NCBI GenBank assembly: GCA_026874595.1
Contig: CM049306.1
Span: 26,777,519 to 26,841,518, forward strand
Direction of reading: 5' to 3'
From: Sipunculus nudus
Lineage: Eukaryota; Annelida; Sipuncula; Golfingiida; Sipunculidae
Length of the DNA: 64,000 nt
The notes below the pieces were generated by a model. That model was not told the origin of the DNA. It saw only the letters and a list, made by a program, of their open reading frames with translations, and did not search any database. The position numbers and the translations under genes are program-made. Positions 12,201-23,480 of this stretch are shown one piece after another (the stretch's first letter is position 1; the number at the start of each line of letters is the position of its first letter).

Positions 12201-13194
12201 TAAGCCTAGATGAATTTTTCCTTTATTTTATCTTACTATTTATTTGAAAAAAATATCAACTTTTAACCAGTACTTCCATGTAGAACAGACTTAATTTTGG
12301 CTATAAGGTGCGTTCCCACTTCCACGCTGTGAATTGGACATGCTTTGGCTTCATGGCTCTTCGTCGGAGTTCATGAAGCGCTTCTGTGTAATTCGTACCA
12401 CCTACGTGCCGACTTTTGGCGTGGCGTAAAAGAGCGTAGACCTCGATTTTAGTTTTGTATGGACTCATAACTTTTTGGCCGCCGCTACGAATTGTCAATT
12501 TTTGTAGGTCATATGTAATTCTTAGCAGCGCTTCGTAGCCCGTGGTAGATACTTCGTTGTAGATCGTGAGCTTTACGTAAACTATTCGGTATACGTTGGG
12601 CAAATCGCGACACTGCGTTGGTAAAGTACGACATGAAGTACTACGAATCCTTAAGAACTGGCTACGATATAGCTAATCAATGCCTAAGCTAACTAACAAT
12701 AATTTTGAAATGGCTCATTAAGACGTACTACCAATTGACCCGAAGTACTAACGCTACAGCCAGAAGTACTTACGATCCAATTATGACGTAGTACTAAGGG
12801 GCTACATTACAACAACAAAGCTTCTACCAAGCGTGACGAAATAAAAACGTTTATAACGTTGTCTTCGTGTATAAACTAGAAATGTGCATGTCTCCGCCAT
12901 GTGGGGGTCAATTTTGTGCATGGATACTCCCTAACCCGTGTTTGCGTCCACTCACTTCAGTAGGCCTACTGAGAGCACACACTTAAAAAATCTTTGGGAA
13001 CTTTGAATTCCCAGTGCTTTTAGTTTATAATTTGAAATTGCTGGTGTGGACAGGCCATATTGCAGATAACCACTAGACACCGTCACTTAGAGGTTCCGGT
13101 CGCTCGACCGTGACCTGAATAGATGACCACACTGCGCGAAGCATGAGGCTGGACCTTGTCGACATTCACTAATTTTTGGTCTACATGTTCATTC
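9256..13194. other. Non-genic region
   Basis: I see no supported gene in almost 4 kb. A poly-C tract lies at 10189-10208. The sequence is AT-rich to about 11.2 kb and richer in CpG around 11.5-11.95 kb. Open frames at 11699-11930 overlap on both strands and have no recognised similarity. Confidence 0.4.
12302..12850. other. CpG- and TACG-rich patch, possible half of a MITE
   Basis: The patch opens with TATAAGGTGCGTTCCCAC and is full of TACGA, CTACG and AGTACT strings, unlike its AT-rich neighbours. A 100-aa minus-strand frame spans 12301-12603 but matches nothing I recognise. TTA/TAA followed by GGTGCGTT resembles PIF/Harbinger-type MITE ends in style. I could not find the matching inverted end, so the assignment is weak. 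Confidence 0.25.
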
Positions 13195-13198
13195 GTGC

Positions 13199-13685
13199 TG
13201 TAACATTCTTGCCCTCTGACCTGGCAAGGGGTGGGGCATCAACACTGATTGACAGTCAATATAGAGATGCCCAATAGCCAATCACAGGCAGCTAAGGACT
13301 TCGCCCTCTGCCCCTCTGGGATAAAACACCCTTGCCCTGGCAATTCGAGCCTCTCATGGATCATCGAGCAGTGGACCCCTATATGCCTGCCCTCTGTGGC
13401 AGGCAGAGGGTATATGGCTTCTTTTTCTCCTTGGGGTTGGTTTTACGACAGTGTCAGCTACCCAGGTGAAGAGCCACCCACTTCCAAAGAGCAGTCCTTT
13501 TATCTAGTCTGGTAAGTATCTTTCTGTTTCATTTATAAGTTCAGATAATAATATGCGGTCCTGATAATTTGAAGGTTTAGGCTCTAAATTTTATTCCAGT
13601 AAAAATGTGTTATTTTATCTCTTAAAATTGTGCGAGTGCATATTGCCCAAGCCCAATTTCCTCCCAGAATAAATAAGCAGCTACA
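13199..13685 (+). repeat. 5' LTR of the 6.3-kb element
   Basis: The 487-bp LTR is richer in G+C than its surroundings. A GGGATAAAAC box near 13318 could be a TATA-like element, AATAAA lies near the end, and a strong splice-donor string CTG/GTAAGT lies at 13509-13517. The 88-aa open frame at 13249-13515 is conserved in both LTRs, with a few substitutions, and ends at the donor. This is expected of duplicated LTRs and is not evidence of a gene. Confidence 0.9.
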
Positions 13686-16600
13686 TCTGGCGAGCATGTC
13701 ATCGGTTGTTACTAACAGCTAGGAGACGAATTCTGGTAAATAAATTGCTTATTTTGAGTTAATTCTGGGGTTTTAGCATCAGTATCTACTAAAGGGGCTT
13801 AGGTTGTAAAATTCTGCTAAATAAGCGATCTATTCAAATGGAAACATAGTAACAGCTTTAAAAATGCCTGACTTTCATTTCTTAAGGAAATTCCTTTCAT
13901 TTAGTGCACTCGTTTTGTGAACTAAAACAGGGGCTTTTTATAAATGTAGACCCGTCTCTGTTTAAAGAACAATGCGCAGTATTTTATTTGGAAAGGGTAG
14001 TACTACTTAAGATTCCTATTGATAAACCATTATAGTAATTTGCCCTTCTTTGGCTATGAAACGGCGTATACATGATAAAACAGTGTATGCTTCAAACAAT
14101 CATCTATTAAATTCAAAATCATTTGTAGGTGTACAATAACCCCACAGTATTGAACCTTTATCTGTACAATTTACAGTAAATACTACGGTTATTGGGAATT
14201 TTCATTGTGGATAAACCAGCATATTAGTTTTACATTCTTATAAAATGAGAGCCTTAATATCAATGTATTTCTAATTACTTCAGTCCTTAATTGAAATTAA
14301 ATCCCACAGTGTTAAACTTGAATTGTGTGTTCCCACTAGGAGGTTATATATAAAAAAAATGAAAAAGTGTCCTATAATTATGTATATAAAATATGTGTAA
14401 CTAAGATGTAAAAGCAAAAGAAATAAAACGTGCTATGTGTACCATTAAGGGATGGGTAAACACTGTAACACGCATCTTCTTATTACATTGGGCATAAGTG
14501 TAATCCGCAAATACTTCATGCCCCCCATGCAAACAGCCAGGCAACTTGTGCCTGCAATTATAAATATGTCATATTTTACTTATAATGAATGACCTTTTTC
14601 TTTGCAAAATTAATGTGTGGATTAGATTTTATGTATATAACAACTTTCAGGACATGATCTAAATTAGCTGGATTCTATTAAAATAAGAGTAACAGCTCAA
14701 ACTTTTATTATGCGTAGCTGTCTCTTGAATAGAAGTAATATAGCTTCTCTTTTTGTACATATGTATAGATGCTGTAGAATGGAACATATTTAAACTGTTA
14801 TGTTATGCATGTACATATTGAATGAATACCACTGAACTGGTTATTGTGAATGTATTTTGATAGAAACATCAATTAAATATCTTATTATTCCAAACTGTAT
14901 TGTCAGTTCAAAAATTTTATAAGCCTGATCTACATTCAAATGTTATTGTAAAACCCGATATTCAGTGAACTTTATGTTTAAACAAAATGGGTTTCTTGTG
15001 TAAAGAAATTTAGCCTACATGTTGGTTTTAAAACAAGGCTTTAAATCCTTAAATTACCGTACCTAGTGTTCTATTGTTTGGCGAATTTTAAATTACAGAA
15101 AGGGCACACCTGGTAGATACATTTTAGTGTGTCATTCAAACAAACGGACCCGTTGGTCAAGTTTCATCTCCTGGTCACAGGTTATTGCATAATCCCATGC
15201 CCTGTAAACATCACCCTTGGGTTTCAAAGTTAGCTGTGTCTCACAGGGCCTGCTGGTAATCCCCTTATCTGACAGGTCAGTTTAATAATCCAGGTGCATT
15301 CAGTGCCCCATATGGGGTTATATCATACTGAGTAGGATAAGCTGAGATTTGCTATCAAAACTAAAACTCTGTCAAAGGAGCCCAGACAAGTTATCTAACA
15401 CACCACCCGTATTTAGATACACCTGTTACCTGGTGTGATGTCATGTGAAACTATTTCATGTGTCATGTACCTTGTACCCAACTTGAAAATTTGTACCTTT
15501 AACATGTTTTTATGTGCTGGTAACCCAATTAAAATTATAAAAATAATAAATAAATAAATAAAACTAGTAAACTAATTACACCAATAAAAATAACATTTAA
15601 ATAAAATATTATTTAATAATTGGTCCCTCTTATATGTCCAACTGATATAAGGAGATACTTTTAAGGTGTTTAGCCCTTGCCTTTAGATAATCCTAATAAC
15701 TTGTTACAATTAATAATGAATTATGGTGTTAAAAATATAACAATAAAAACAGATCAGTACTTAATAATCTAGATTTAAAAATTTAGTAATTCTCAGGGGA
15801 TTACCTCTGAGGCATGCTCATATTTTATTTACACTTTGACTAAATTCATTTTTTGATTTTGGATTTTTTTTGCATTTACCTTTAATACAAATGTAGACTA
15901 TTATCTCAAAGCTATTTAAACTGTTCATAAACATTTTATTATTAATAACATTTGAATTATAAAATTCTTATTTTAAAATGAAACTTTTACAAACTTATTT
16001 ATTTCCAATAATAGTGATTAACATTTATAAATCTACTTGATTAGACAAATTTAGAAGTAAATAGTATGATACTTATAAATTTAATTAAAAGCATTTTATT
16101 CTGCCTCACATACTGCTGGACTAGATATGCATGAGTATTACTTTGAATTTCTCTGGTGAAATTAACTACCTATAGGCTGGATGTCTGACACACCTGGAAG
16201 GCATAGTACCATTTATTCTGCCTCAACTTTGAGAGTTTTGCTAGTCGCTTTTTAGGGTTCTTATCCCGGCATAGTATGTGCTTTTCCTGGTTGAGTTTTT
16301 CTTGAGTTTAGCATATAAGGGCATAAAATATATACCAGTTGCCTTGGGTGGTACCCGGCGTGGTTTTCCCTTTTATGTAGTTTGGTTGCTGGCAAAGTTC
16401 CTAGTCGCTTTTTTAGAAGATGTTCTCCGGCATGGAAACAATTTTTGCCTAGTGATTTTGGTGTCTGACATGGCTGCATGTCTGCCCTGTGGGTTTTGCG
16501 TATCGCCTATATAGAGTTCTTGATTTTGACAGGGTACCACCTTTCACCTAGAGTATTTTGTATCTGGTATGGTGGCCCCACTTGCATACGATTGTACCTG

Positions 16601-17477
16601 TCATCATATCTAAACCTAGCTATAACATCAACCAGCACAAATTTGTTTCTCTAAAGTATTCGGAGTAATTAAAACAAATTAGATCAGTGTGCATACCTAA
16701 AACACCAGTTAAATTGGCATCACTCATTTAGAAGCTTTACTTGTTTAATTAGGTTAATTTCAGTGAAATCCTATCAATAATATTAATAGGTGAGCAACAC
16801 ACCAAAATACTAAATAAATTGAATAAATACACGAATAAAATGAATAAATAAGCTGACTTCAAGTTTATGTCCACTCTATATTGCAGTTGAGAGTAATGAT
16901 ATTTAAAATAAATAACAAACCACATATACATTGCTGGATGGGTAGAACATTTTTTGTTGTCACCAAAAAACATATTTCACTGCGGACTCGAGTTAAGAAA
17001 TGTTCATTTAACTCCGAGTACTACAAACTAAGTTAGCTATTACACATAATCTGAATCTACAGAGCTTAATAAGAAGAATTAAATAATTATAAAAATCAGA
17101 ATGATGATATTCTTGATGATAAAATAATGATGTATAAAAATATAAACAATAAACTGTAAATGCTAGACACAGATTAAAAAGGAAATTCTTATTATTCAAA
17201 TAAACTAATGAATAGGTAACTAACCCTGATACCTAATTTGAATGTTATAATTATAGATACTTGAAGGGTAATAAATAACTTTGATTTAACAAATTCTGGG
17301 GCAGCACTGCTTACAATTTTCCCTCAATTAAAGTGATGTATAGGTGTTGTATATTACAGGTAGACTTTCTTTAACTGATTAAAACTACTGTGCAATCGTT
17401 AAATTACCTGGTAATATTATTTGATGTATTACTATGCTTAAGTTCACAAGTTATAATAAAAGGAGATCTTACATTTA
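13686..17477. other. Interior of the LARD-like element, no coding sequence
   Basis: The sequence is AT-rich, with a more balanced stretch at about 15090-15460. Around 16230-16600 the phrase CTAGTCGCTTTTTAG occurs twice with flanking TCCGGCAT-like strings, suggesting decayed internal repeats. I recognise no protein motif in any frame. Confidence 0.5.
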
Positions 17478-18030
17478 GCGAGAAATCTCGCTGTTACTTG
17501 ACTATTATTACTTTGTCAGTTGTAGTTCGTATTTTAGCCCAGTGAGAGGGCATATTTCGGCCGAGCGGGGCTTAAAAAACCGCCTAGATTTTGAGGCCAA
17601 ACAGGGCACAGAATAAATACTGTTTATGAAAAACTTACCTGAGGGTAATGTATATACGTCTAAACACTGATCAGATGATGATACAGTGTGCGAGTGAATC
17701 TCGCTAGATAAGTGGTCCAATGGTCTTAATATTTTACCCTAGTGAGAGGGCATGTTTCGGCTGTGCGGGGCTTAAAATACCATCTGTATTTTGAGGCCAA
17801 ACAGGGCACAGAATAAATACTGTTTTTGAAAAGCTTACCCGAGGGTAAAGCATATACGTCTAAACACTGATCAGATGATGATACAGTGTGCGAGTGAATC
17901 TCGCTGTATTAGTAGACCAGTGGTCGAAATATTAATTAGCCCAATGAGGGGGCATGTTTCAGCCAGACGGGGCTCTAAATAAATTCCGTTACAGTTGTGA
18001 GGCCAGACAGGGCACAAAAAAATACTGTTC
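17478..18030. repeat. ~200-bp tandem repeat, three copies, inside the LARD-like element
   Basis: TTTTAGCCCAGTGAGAGGGC-like starts lie at 17532, 17732 and 17935. Each is followed by GCGGGGCTTAAA, GAGGCCAAACAGGGCAC and AGAATAAATACTG. Copies one and two share nearly all of a segment containing ACTGATCAGATGATG and GCGAGTGAATCTCGCT; the third is more diverged. The hairpin GCGAGTGAATCTCGC marks the unit boundary. Confidence 0.9.
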
Positions 18031-18402
18031 ATTAGATCTAAACGTTGGTTACTTTTGCCAATCTTGTATCTTTGGGCTATACAACTTTTGGGAACCATAG
18101 TTACCCCTAGTTTTATATACTCCATATAAAAAGGAGAAATGAGCCCAGATTATCCCTATTGGAGGGCCCCTTTATGTAACCGTTGTCAATTTTATTTAAT
18201 CATTTATAGTTGAAAACTTAGATCAAGTGTTTAACTCTTTTAATGTTTTACCAAGGGGCCGCTTATCAGCAATCTTTATGTTTGATTTTGTGTAAATTTT
18301 TGTGAGAGCTATTTTTTTTAATAGTCATGTCTAGGTAATTGTCGCAAAAATTATACTTGTGTCATAGGGACAGATACTGCCGCTGTTGTATTTTATTTTC
18401 AG

Positions 18403-18735
18403 AGGCTCCATTTTCGCATGAACCAGATGTCAGCCATCAGTGCAGCCTTCCCAGTGTGGTCCGGCTCAGCTCTTCTGCTACAGCAAGCTGCAACCTGAGC
18501 CAACATTCAACTTCAGCCAGATATTGGACGCTTTTATAAATGCAGAACACCTTGAGTAAATACGAGGCCTGTGGCGCCACCATCTGGACTGATATGTTAT
18601 TAAAACCTATATGGCCACCTGGCTCACTAATGGACTATAACATGTAACAACTTATTGTACCTGGTGCATGTTGAGTGTCAGTGATGTGTCTTTGAATGTT
18701 TTATATTGTTTTTGAATTTCCAATAAAAATTACAC
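18403..18735 (+). other. Possible 3' exon with polyadenylation signal inside the LARD-like element
   Basis: A strong polypyrimidine tract and AG (TTGTATTTTATTTTCAG, ending at 18402) precede a G+C-richer segment. Its short frames have no recognised similarity. The segment ends shortly after CCAATAAAAATT (AATAAA at 18722). Together with the GTAAGT donor in the LTR this would give a spliced transcript that skips most of the interior. In the LTR frame, splicing creates an immediate stop (TG/A), so a non-coding RNA is more likely than a fusion protein. There is no transcript evidence. Confidence 0.35.
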
Positions 18736-19034
18736 AATCCCTGAACTTTCAAAACAACTATCAGACTGCAAAGTCCCTAATCACTGGAGGTACTGTGTGG
18801 GGGGAGAACACTCCCTACCCGCTGTTGTAGCATTGAATAAACCTACCTCCCCCATCCCAACATGGGAGTTAGGGGTTGGGTAGCCGGCTAACAGCCTATA
18901 AACAGCCTGCCAGCCATGTTTTGGTCATATAAGAAACAAACAAAAACAAATTCTCCTCTCCACAGGCTAGATATCATGACTGCTATCGCAAAATTTTCCA
19001 CTGTAATGTAAAATTTTCCCTAATGGGGGAAGGA

Positions 19035-19521
19035 TGTAACATTCTTGCCCTCTGACCTGGCAAGGTGTGGGGCATCAACACTGATTGACAGTCAATATAG
19101 AGATGCCCCATAGCCAATCACAGGCAGCTAAGGACTTCGCCCTCTGCCCCTCTGGGATAAAACCCCCTTGCCCTGGCAATTCGAGCCTCTCATGGATCAT
19201 CGAGCAGTGGACCCCTATATGCCTGCCCTCTGTGGCAGGCAGAGGGTATATGGCTTCTTTTTCACCTTGGGGTTGGTTTTACGACAGTGTCGGCTACCCA
19301 GGTGAAGAGCCACCCACTTCCATAGAGCAGTCCTTTTATCTAGTCTGGTAAGTATCTTTCTGTTTCATTTATAAGTTCAGATAATAATATGCAGTCCTGA
19401 TAATTTGAAGGTTTAGGCTCTAAATTTTATTCCAGTAAAAATGTGTTATTTTATCTCTTTAAATTGTGCGAGTGCATGTTGCCCAAGCCCAATTTCCTCC
19501 CAGAATAAATAAGCAGCTACA
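19035..19521 (+). repeat. 3' LTR of the 6.3-kb element
   Basis: This is a 487-bp copy of the left LTR with nine substitutions by my count and no length change. It is preceded by the purine tract at 19022-19034 and followed by the target duplicate GTGC. Confidence 0.9.
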
Positions 19522-19525
19522 GTGC

Positions 19526-21406
19526 ATTTGCGAATATTGCTTGATCAACTGAATCGGGAGAATATGCTGGATGCTCACTCCGAAATGCCCTATCTCGAAA
19601 TGCCCTGGAAGTTTCATGAGATTCCATTCATGACTGCGTGTTATGTTTTGAACAAGCACACACCAAACACACACACCCGCGCGCACGCACACACACACAC
19701 GTACTCGCAGGAGCGTCTTAACACCATTATGGGCCCCCGAGTAGAACAACAGGCTGCCCCCCCCCCCCCCCACACGCAACTAATGGGAAACTCCACAGAG
19801 TAAACTCATGAACAAGCCATTTTTTATACCCCCCCCCCCGCCCCACCCTCCAACCATTCCCCTTTGTATTTCATAAAGTTTTTTGTGGGACTGTTTAAAA
19901 AAAATGATCGATTCAGACTATACAATTCCTCAGATTTCTTCATACACATTACATTGCGACACAAAAGGAATATCCAGTTAGTAGAATAATTTTGAAAGTT
20001 GGCATAGGCGCACACGATGACGTGATCCCCCAGTTCTTAGGGGTACACATAATTAAGTCTGGTAGTAATTAACATTTTACTGAAGCGTTTATAAATACAG
20101 ACATTTTTATATATAGAAAGATGACAACTTAAATAACAGATAATAAACCAGCCCATCCCTGATGATAAAAGAGTAATTGCATGATAAACAAACCCGTATA
20201 CTCATTGAATACTCATATGCACCTTCATATGTTTGCCGGATCACAAATAATATCTGCTGTATATTGACAAAAATTGCTTATTAACGATACAATTATCCGC
20301 AGTTGCCACTGCCAAATGACAGTAAATGAGCCAATTCAATCATCATAACTTTTTATCATTGCAATCAACTGATCTTCCTGACGTCAAGCAAGTTCTGCTT
20401 TATCATATAGTGATCATGCATTCGAACTCCTGCGAAACAAAACGACTAATATGCAGGTTGAACATTCCTATATATACCGGCTTTTGAACATGTTCTTTGC
20501 ACACAAAAATTGCATAACACTAACATTTAATGTATAAAATAAAATAACTTGTTAAAAGGGGCTCTTGTTCTATATAGTAATCAATATTTTCTTTCACGTT
20601 TCAAAAATAAATGTAAATTTACGTGCATATGGCCCCTTAATCTGTGGGGCCCTTAACAACATGCACAGTGTACCGACGGCCCCGCACAAATAACTCGCAC
20701 ACATCTATTAGGCCATTCACACACAATCATTCCAGACTTTCACTCGCATACTTGGTATATGTTTTACAATACCTCACATGCCTGCATCTAAAATTCCCAT
20801 AAAATCTGTAAATGCGGAAGCGTATGAGCATTTCATGTCTTGGTATGAAAATTAGAAATATGAAATACAGTTAATAAAGGTTGTGTTTTCACACAATTTG
20901 ATATCTGATAAACCCACGAACACAGCCAAACCCACTAAGATCTACAATGCGCACAGGTTTCCACCCACACATTGCTCAAAGTGAGGACATCTAGCTAGGA
21001 ACATGTTACACAGATCGGTATTGGTATAGAAACTTGAAAATAGATTTTAAAAAAATACAGTTTTAACACTACCTTGATCTCTGGTACATCCACGAAAACA
21101 TGAGCTCATCTGGCATTCACATTCATTAGGCGACACGCGCACTCTTATTATGGACATACGCTCCCCTCAATGTATGATATTTCATATTCTACTATAATGA
21201 GCAAAATGTGGATGTCCTATGTTCAGCGTGTGAACGTCATATGAGAAGTGCGTAAATATCAAATGATCAGTTAGTATCCTATACGCTCTTGTATAAGTTC
21301 GTCCATACTTTGCCAGTAAAATAACGTGAAGAATACAAAAGTTTGACTCCGAGTGATGCAAACCTCTTTTACTCCTCATTTAAATAGTTTGCCCCAACAT
21401 GTATAG
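19526..21406. other. Non-genic region with (CA)n and poly-C tracts
   Basis: A CA-rich run lies at 19657-19701, and poly-C tracts at 19757-19771 and 19830-19839. The short phrase CGAAATGCCC is repeated at 19579 and 19597. No gene or complete element is recognised. Confidence 0.4.
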
Positions 21407-21449
21407 CGTTACCATACGGAGCCCGGGAGACGACATGGTGAAAAATATT

Positions 21450-21700
21450 TATTAATTCGTGCGCACGAATTACTAATCCGTGCGCACGAATTACTAATTC
21501 GTGGCCACGAATTACTAATCCGTGCGCACGAATAACTAGGTGTAAAAAAATATTTCCAAGGTGGAAAAAAATATTTATTAATTCGTGCGCACGAATTAGT
21601 AATTCGTGGCCACGAATTACTAATCCGTGCGCACGAATAACTAGGTGTAAAAAAATATTTCCAAGGTGGAAAAAAATATTTATTAATTCGTGGCCACGAT
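21450..21700. repeat. Left array of 22-bp palindromic units
   Basis: The first unit contains the perfect 20-bp palindrome TAATTCGTGCGCACGAATTA (21453-21472). Further units alternate between GTGCGCAC and GTGGCCAC cores and between TAATTCG and TAATCCG arms. They form three blocks of four, three and one units, separated by about 45-bp spacers containing AGGTGTAAAAAAATATTTCC and AAGGTGGAAA. Confidence 0.9.
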
Positions 21701-22019
21701 TTGGGGAAAAATGAGAACAGCTCTCTTATGTTGCTGGCTCAATGCTCATTGGCTACTAATTCGTGCGCTCGAATTACTAGCCAATAAGAAGCAAGCACAC
21801 ATCGACTCAGTCTAGGCACTGGCTGGCAGTTTCCGCGGGAACACACGGTTGTCAAAATGAAGCCCAGCGCCTTCCGACAGTTCCGTGACTTCCTATCTGG
21901 GAAAATTCGGAACTCTGTATATTGAAAATAGAAAGGGCTTTAAGGGATACTTAAAGAATATAAATATAAAACTCACAGATCCAGTTGCCGTGCATAGTGG
22001 AAAATTTCATCGTTCGGGC

Positions 22020-22790
22020 ATAATGGGAACATTATTATAGACAAAGCCGATCAGGCTGAAATTTTTAACAGTTATTTTGCTTCACAAAGTAACTCCAGTT
22101 ACAGTTCTCAATCGCCATTTGACAGTGATGCTAAATTGAAAATTACCCATAAACTAGGTGAAATGAACTTCACAGAACTTTTCATGTCATATTTGGGATT
22201 CGCTTTCCCGACAGGAACACATAAACATGATATGTTTGAAAGCCAATAAGCGTTTGGAAATTTTGAAAAAAAATTATAAATTCCAATTCTCTATGAAAGT
22301 TTTAGATCGTATGTATAAATCATTAATACATCTAGTACTGGAGTATATGGTGTTTTAATATTAAACAATTGTTCTGTCAGACAGTCATACCAACTTGAGA
22401 GTATACAACGGAAAGCATGTTTAACATGTACTGGAGCGCTCTCGACTTCCAGCACTGGAGCTATGGTAAAAGAGCTATAATGGTCAAGTATAAAAATAAG
22501 AAGAGAGTTGGCTATACCATCCACATTTTATGAAATGATTAACGGACTAGCACCAGATTATCTGCTTATATATTAACTCAAATTCTGTCTCATGCTTCGC
22601 CCTATACAGTCCGCGCATATCGCATTTGCTAAAGATATACTGAGGTTCAAACGGAAAGACTTTCGCTTTTCTTTCCTTCCAATTTTCTTTTCTTTCCTTT
22701 CAATAGCCTGCAAACTTTGGAACAGTGTCATATATTTACGTCTATTTCAATCGATTCCTTTAAGGAAAATGTTCGTGACTGTTTAAACCC
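22020..22790 (+). pseudogene. Decayed LINE RT fragment inside the TIR element
   Basis: A DKADQAEIFNSYFASQ-like phrase near 22040-22090 is typical of the region before a LINE reverse transcriptase. After an internal deletion, 22285-22790 carries the C-terminal part in broken frames: VLDRMYKSLIHLVLEY, then NCSVRQSYQLESIQRKA, TCTGAL, RRELAIPSTFYEMINGLAPDYL and finally a KLWNSV segment. Stops and frame changes occur throughout. The order and motifs are those of a Jockey/CR1-like LINE end, but the clade is uncertain. Confidence 0.7.
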
Positions 22791-23027
22791 TGCCTCTCGA
22801 GAAATATACAGTTATTATTGCTACAATCATCGTCAACATGAAATTATCCATACTCGGTTACGACTAGGTGCCAGTTACTGAAATCAATACCTATTTTCAA
22901 TAGGAAAAACTGATGTTTTTATTCTAATTGATATGCTCGATATGGACTGAGACGTACGCCTACCAGCAATAATATATGTATAAGTATCAGTGTATGTGGA
23001 ATGTCAATCTGTATTAACGTATATTAA

Positions 23028-23028
<1 letters not shown>

Positions 23029-23075
<47 letters not shown>
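23029..23075. repeat. (TA)n microsatellite
   Basis: About 47 bp of uninterrupted TA, inside the TIR element after the LINE fragment. Confidence 0.97.
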
Positions 23076-23077
<2 letters not shown>

Positions 23078-23231
23078 TATCGTGTGTGAATATATGTGCA
23101 CTTTTCCAATCTGATCATTTATATATACATATATGCATTCATGTTAATTTTTCACTTTCTTTTAATTTATATATGCAGGAGAGCAGTTGCATTAGCGTAA
23201 ACGGCTACTTTGTTATCCTATTGAAATAAAT

Positions 23232-23455
23232 ATTTTTCCACCTTGGAAATATATTTTTCACACCTAGTAATTCGTTCGCACGGATAAGTAATCCGTGCGC
23301 ACGAATTAATAAATATTTTTTCCACCTTGGAAATTTATTTTTTCACACCGAGTAATTCGTGCGCACGAATTAGTAATTCGTGGCCACGGATTAGTAATTC
23401 GTGGCCATGAATTAGTAATTCGTGCGCACGAATTAATAAATATTTTCACCATGTC
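23232..23455. repeat. Right array of 22-bp palindromic units (inverted)
   Basis: This mirrors the left array: two units, a spacer with CCACCTTGGAAAT, then four units with GTGCGCAC or GTGGCCAC cores, ending AATTAATAAATATTTTCACC before the outer terminal sequence. Unit number and order differ from the left side, so the arrays expanded or contracted independently. Confidence 0.9.
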
Positions 23456-23480
23456 GTCTCCCGGGCTCCGTACGTTACCA

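Larger units (their letters stand above)
13199..19521 (+). mobile_element. 6.3-kb non-coding LTR retrotransposon (LARD-like) with 4-bp TSD
   Basis: Two 487-bp direct repeats (13199-13685 and 19035-19521) begin TGTAACATTC and end GCAGCTACA. They are flanked outside by the same 4 bases, GTGC (13195-13198 and 19522-19525), a target duplication. A primer-binding-site-like TGGCGAGC begins 2 bp inside the left LTR (13688). A purine tract AATGGGGGAAGGA abuts the right LTR. I count nine differences between the LTRs (about 98% identity), so insertion was fairly recent. The 5.35-kb interior has no open frame above about 80 aa and no recognisable gag or pol on either strand. Large retrotransposon derivatives of this kind depend on proteins supplied by another element. 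The autonomous partner is not in this window. Confidence 0.9.
21415..23472. mobile_element. TIR element with palindrome-array ends and 8-bp TSD
   Basis: The element starts TACGGAGCCCGGGAGACGAC and ends with the inverse complement (GTCGTCTCCCGGGCTCCGTA). It is flanked by CGTTACCA on both sides (21407-21414 and 23473-23480), an 8-bp target duplication. After about 38 bp of unique terminal sequence each end becomes a block of 22-bp units with palindromic cores, interrupted by a conserved spacer with TATTTCCAAGGTGGAAAAA. The 1.5-kb interior contains a fragmentary LINE but no transposase. An 8-bp duplication suits hAT or P-type transposases. The ends do not match a family I know by name. Confidence 0.85.

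Noticed and set aside
13249-13515. 88-aa frame conserved at 13249 and 19085, suggesting a duplicated gene
   Set aside because: Both copies lie within the two LTRs of one element; identity is explained by LTR duplication, and the frame ends at a splice-donor-like site.
16261-16514. Overlapping 72- and 78-aa frames inside the LARD-like element
   Set aside because: They lie on opposite strands with no motif, no start context and no similarity to gag or pol.
22990-23229. 79-aa frame
   Set aside because: Driven by a (TA)n tract that encodes a run of I and Y.
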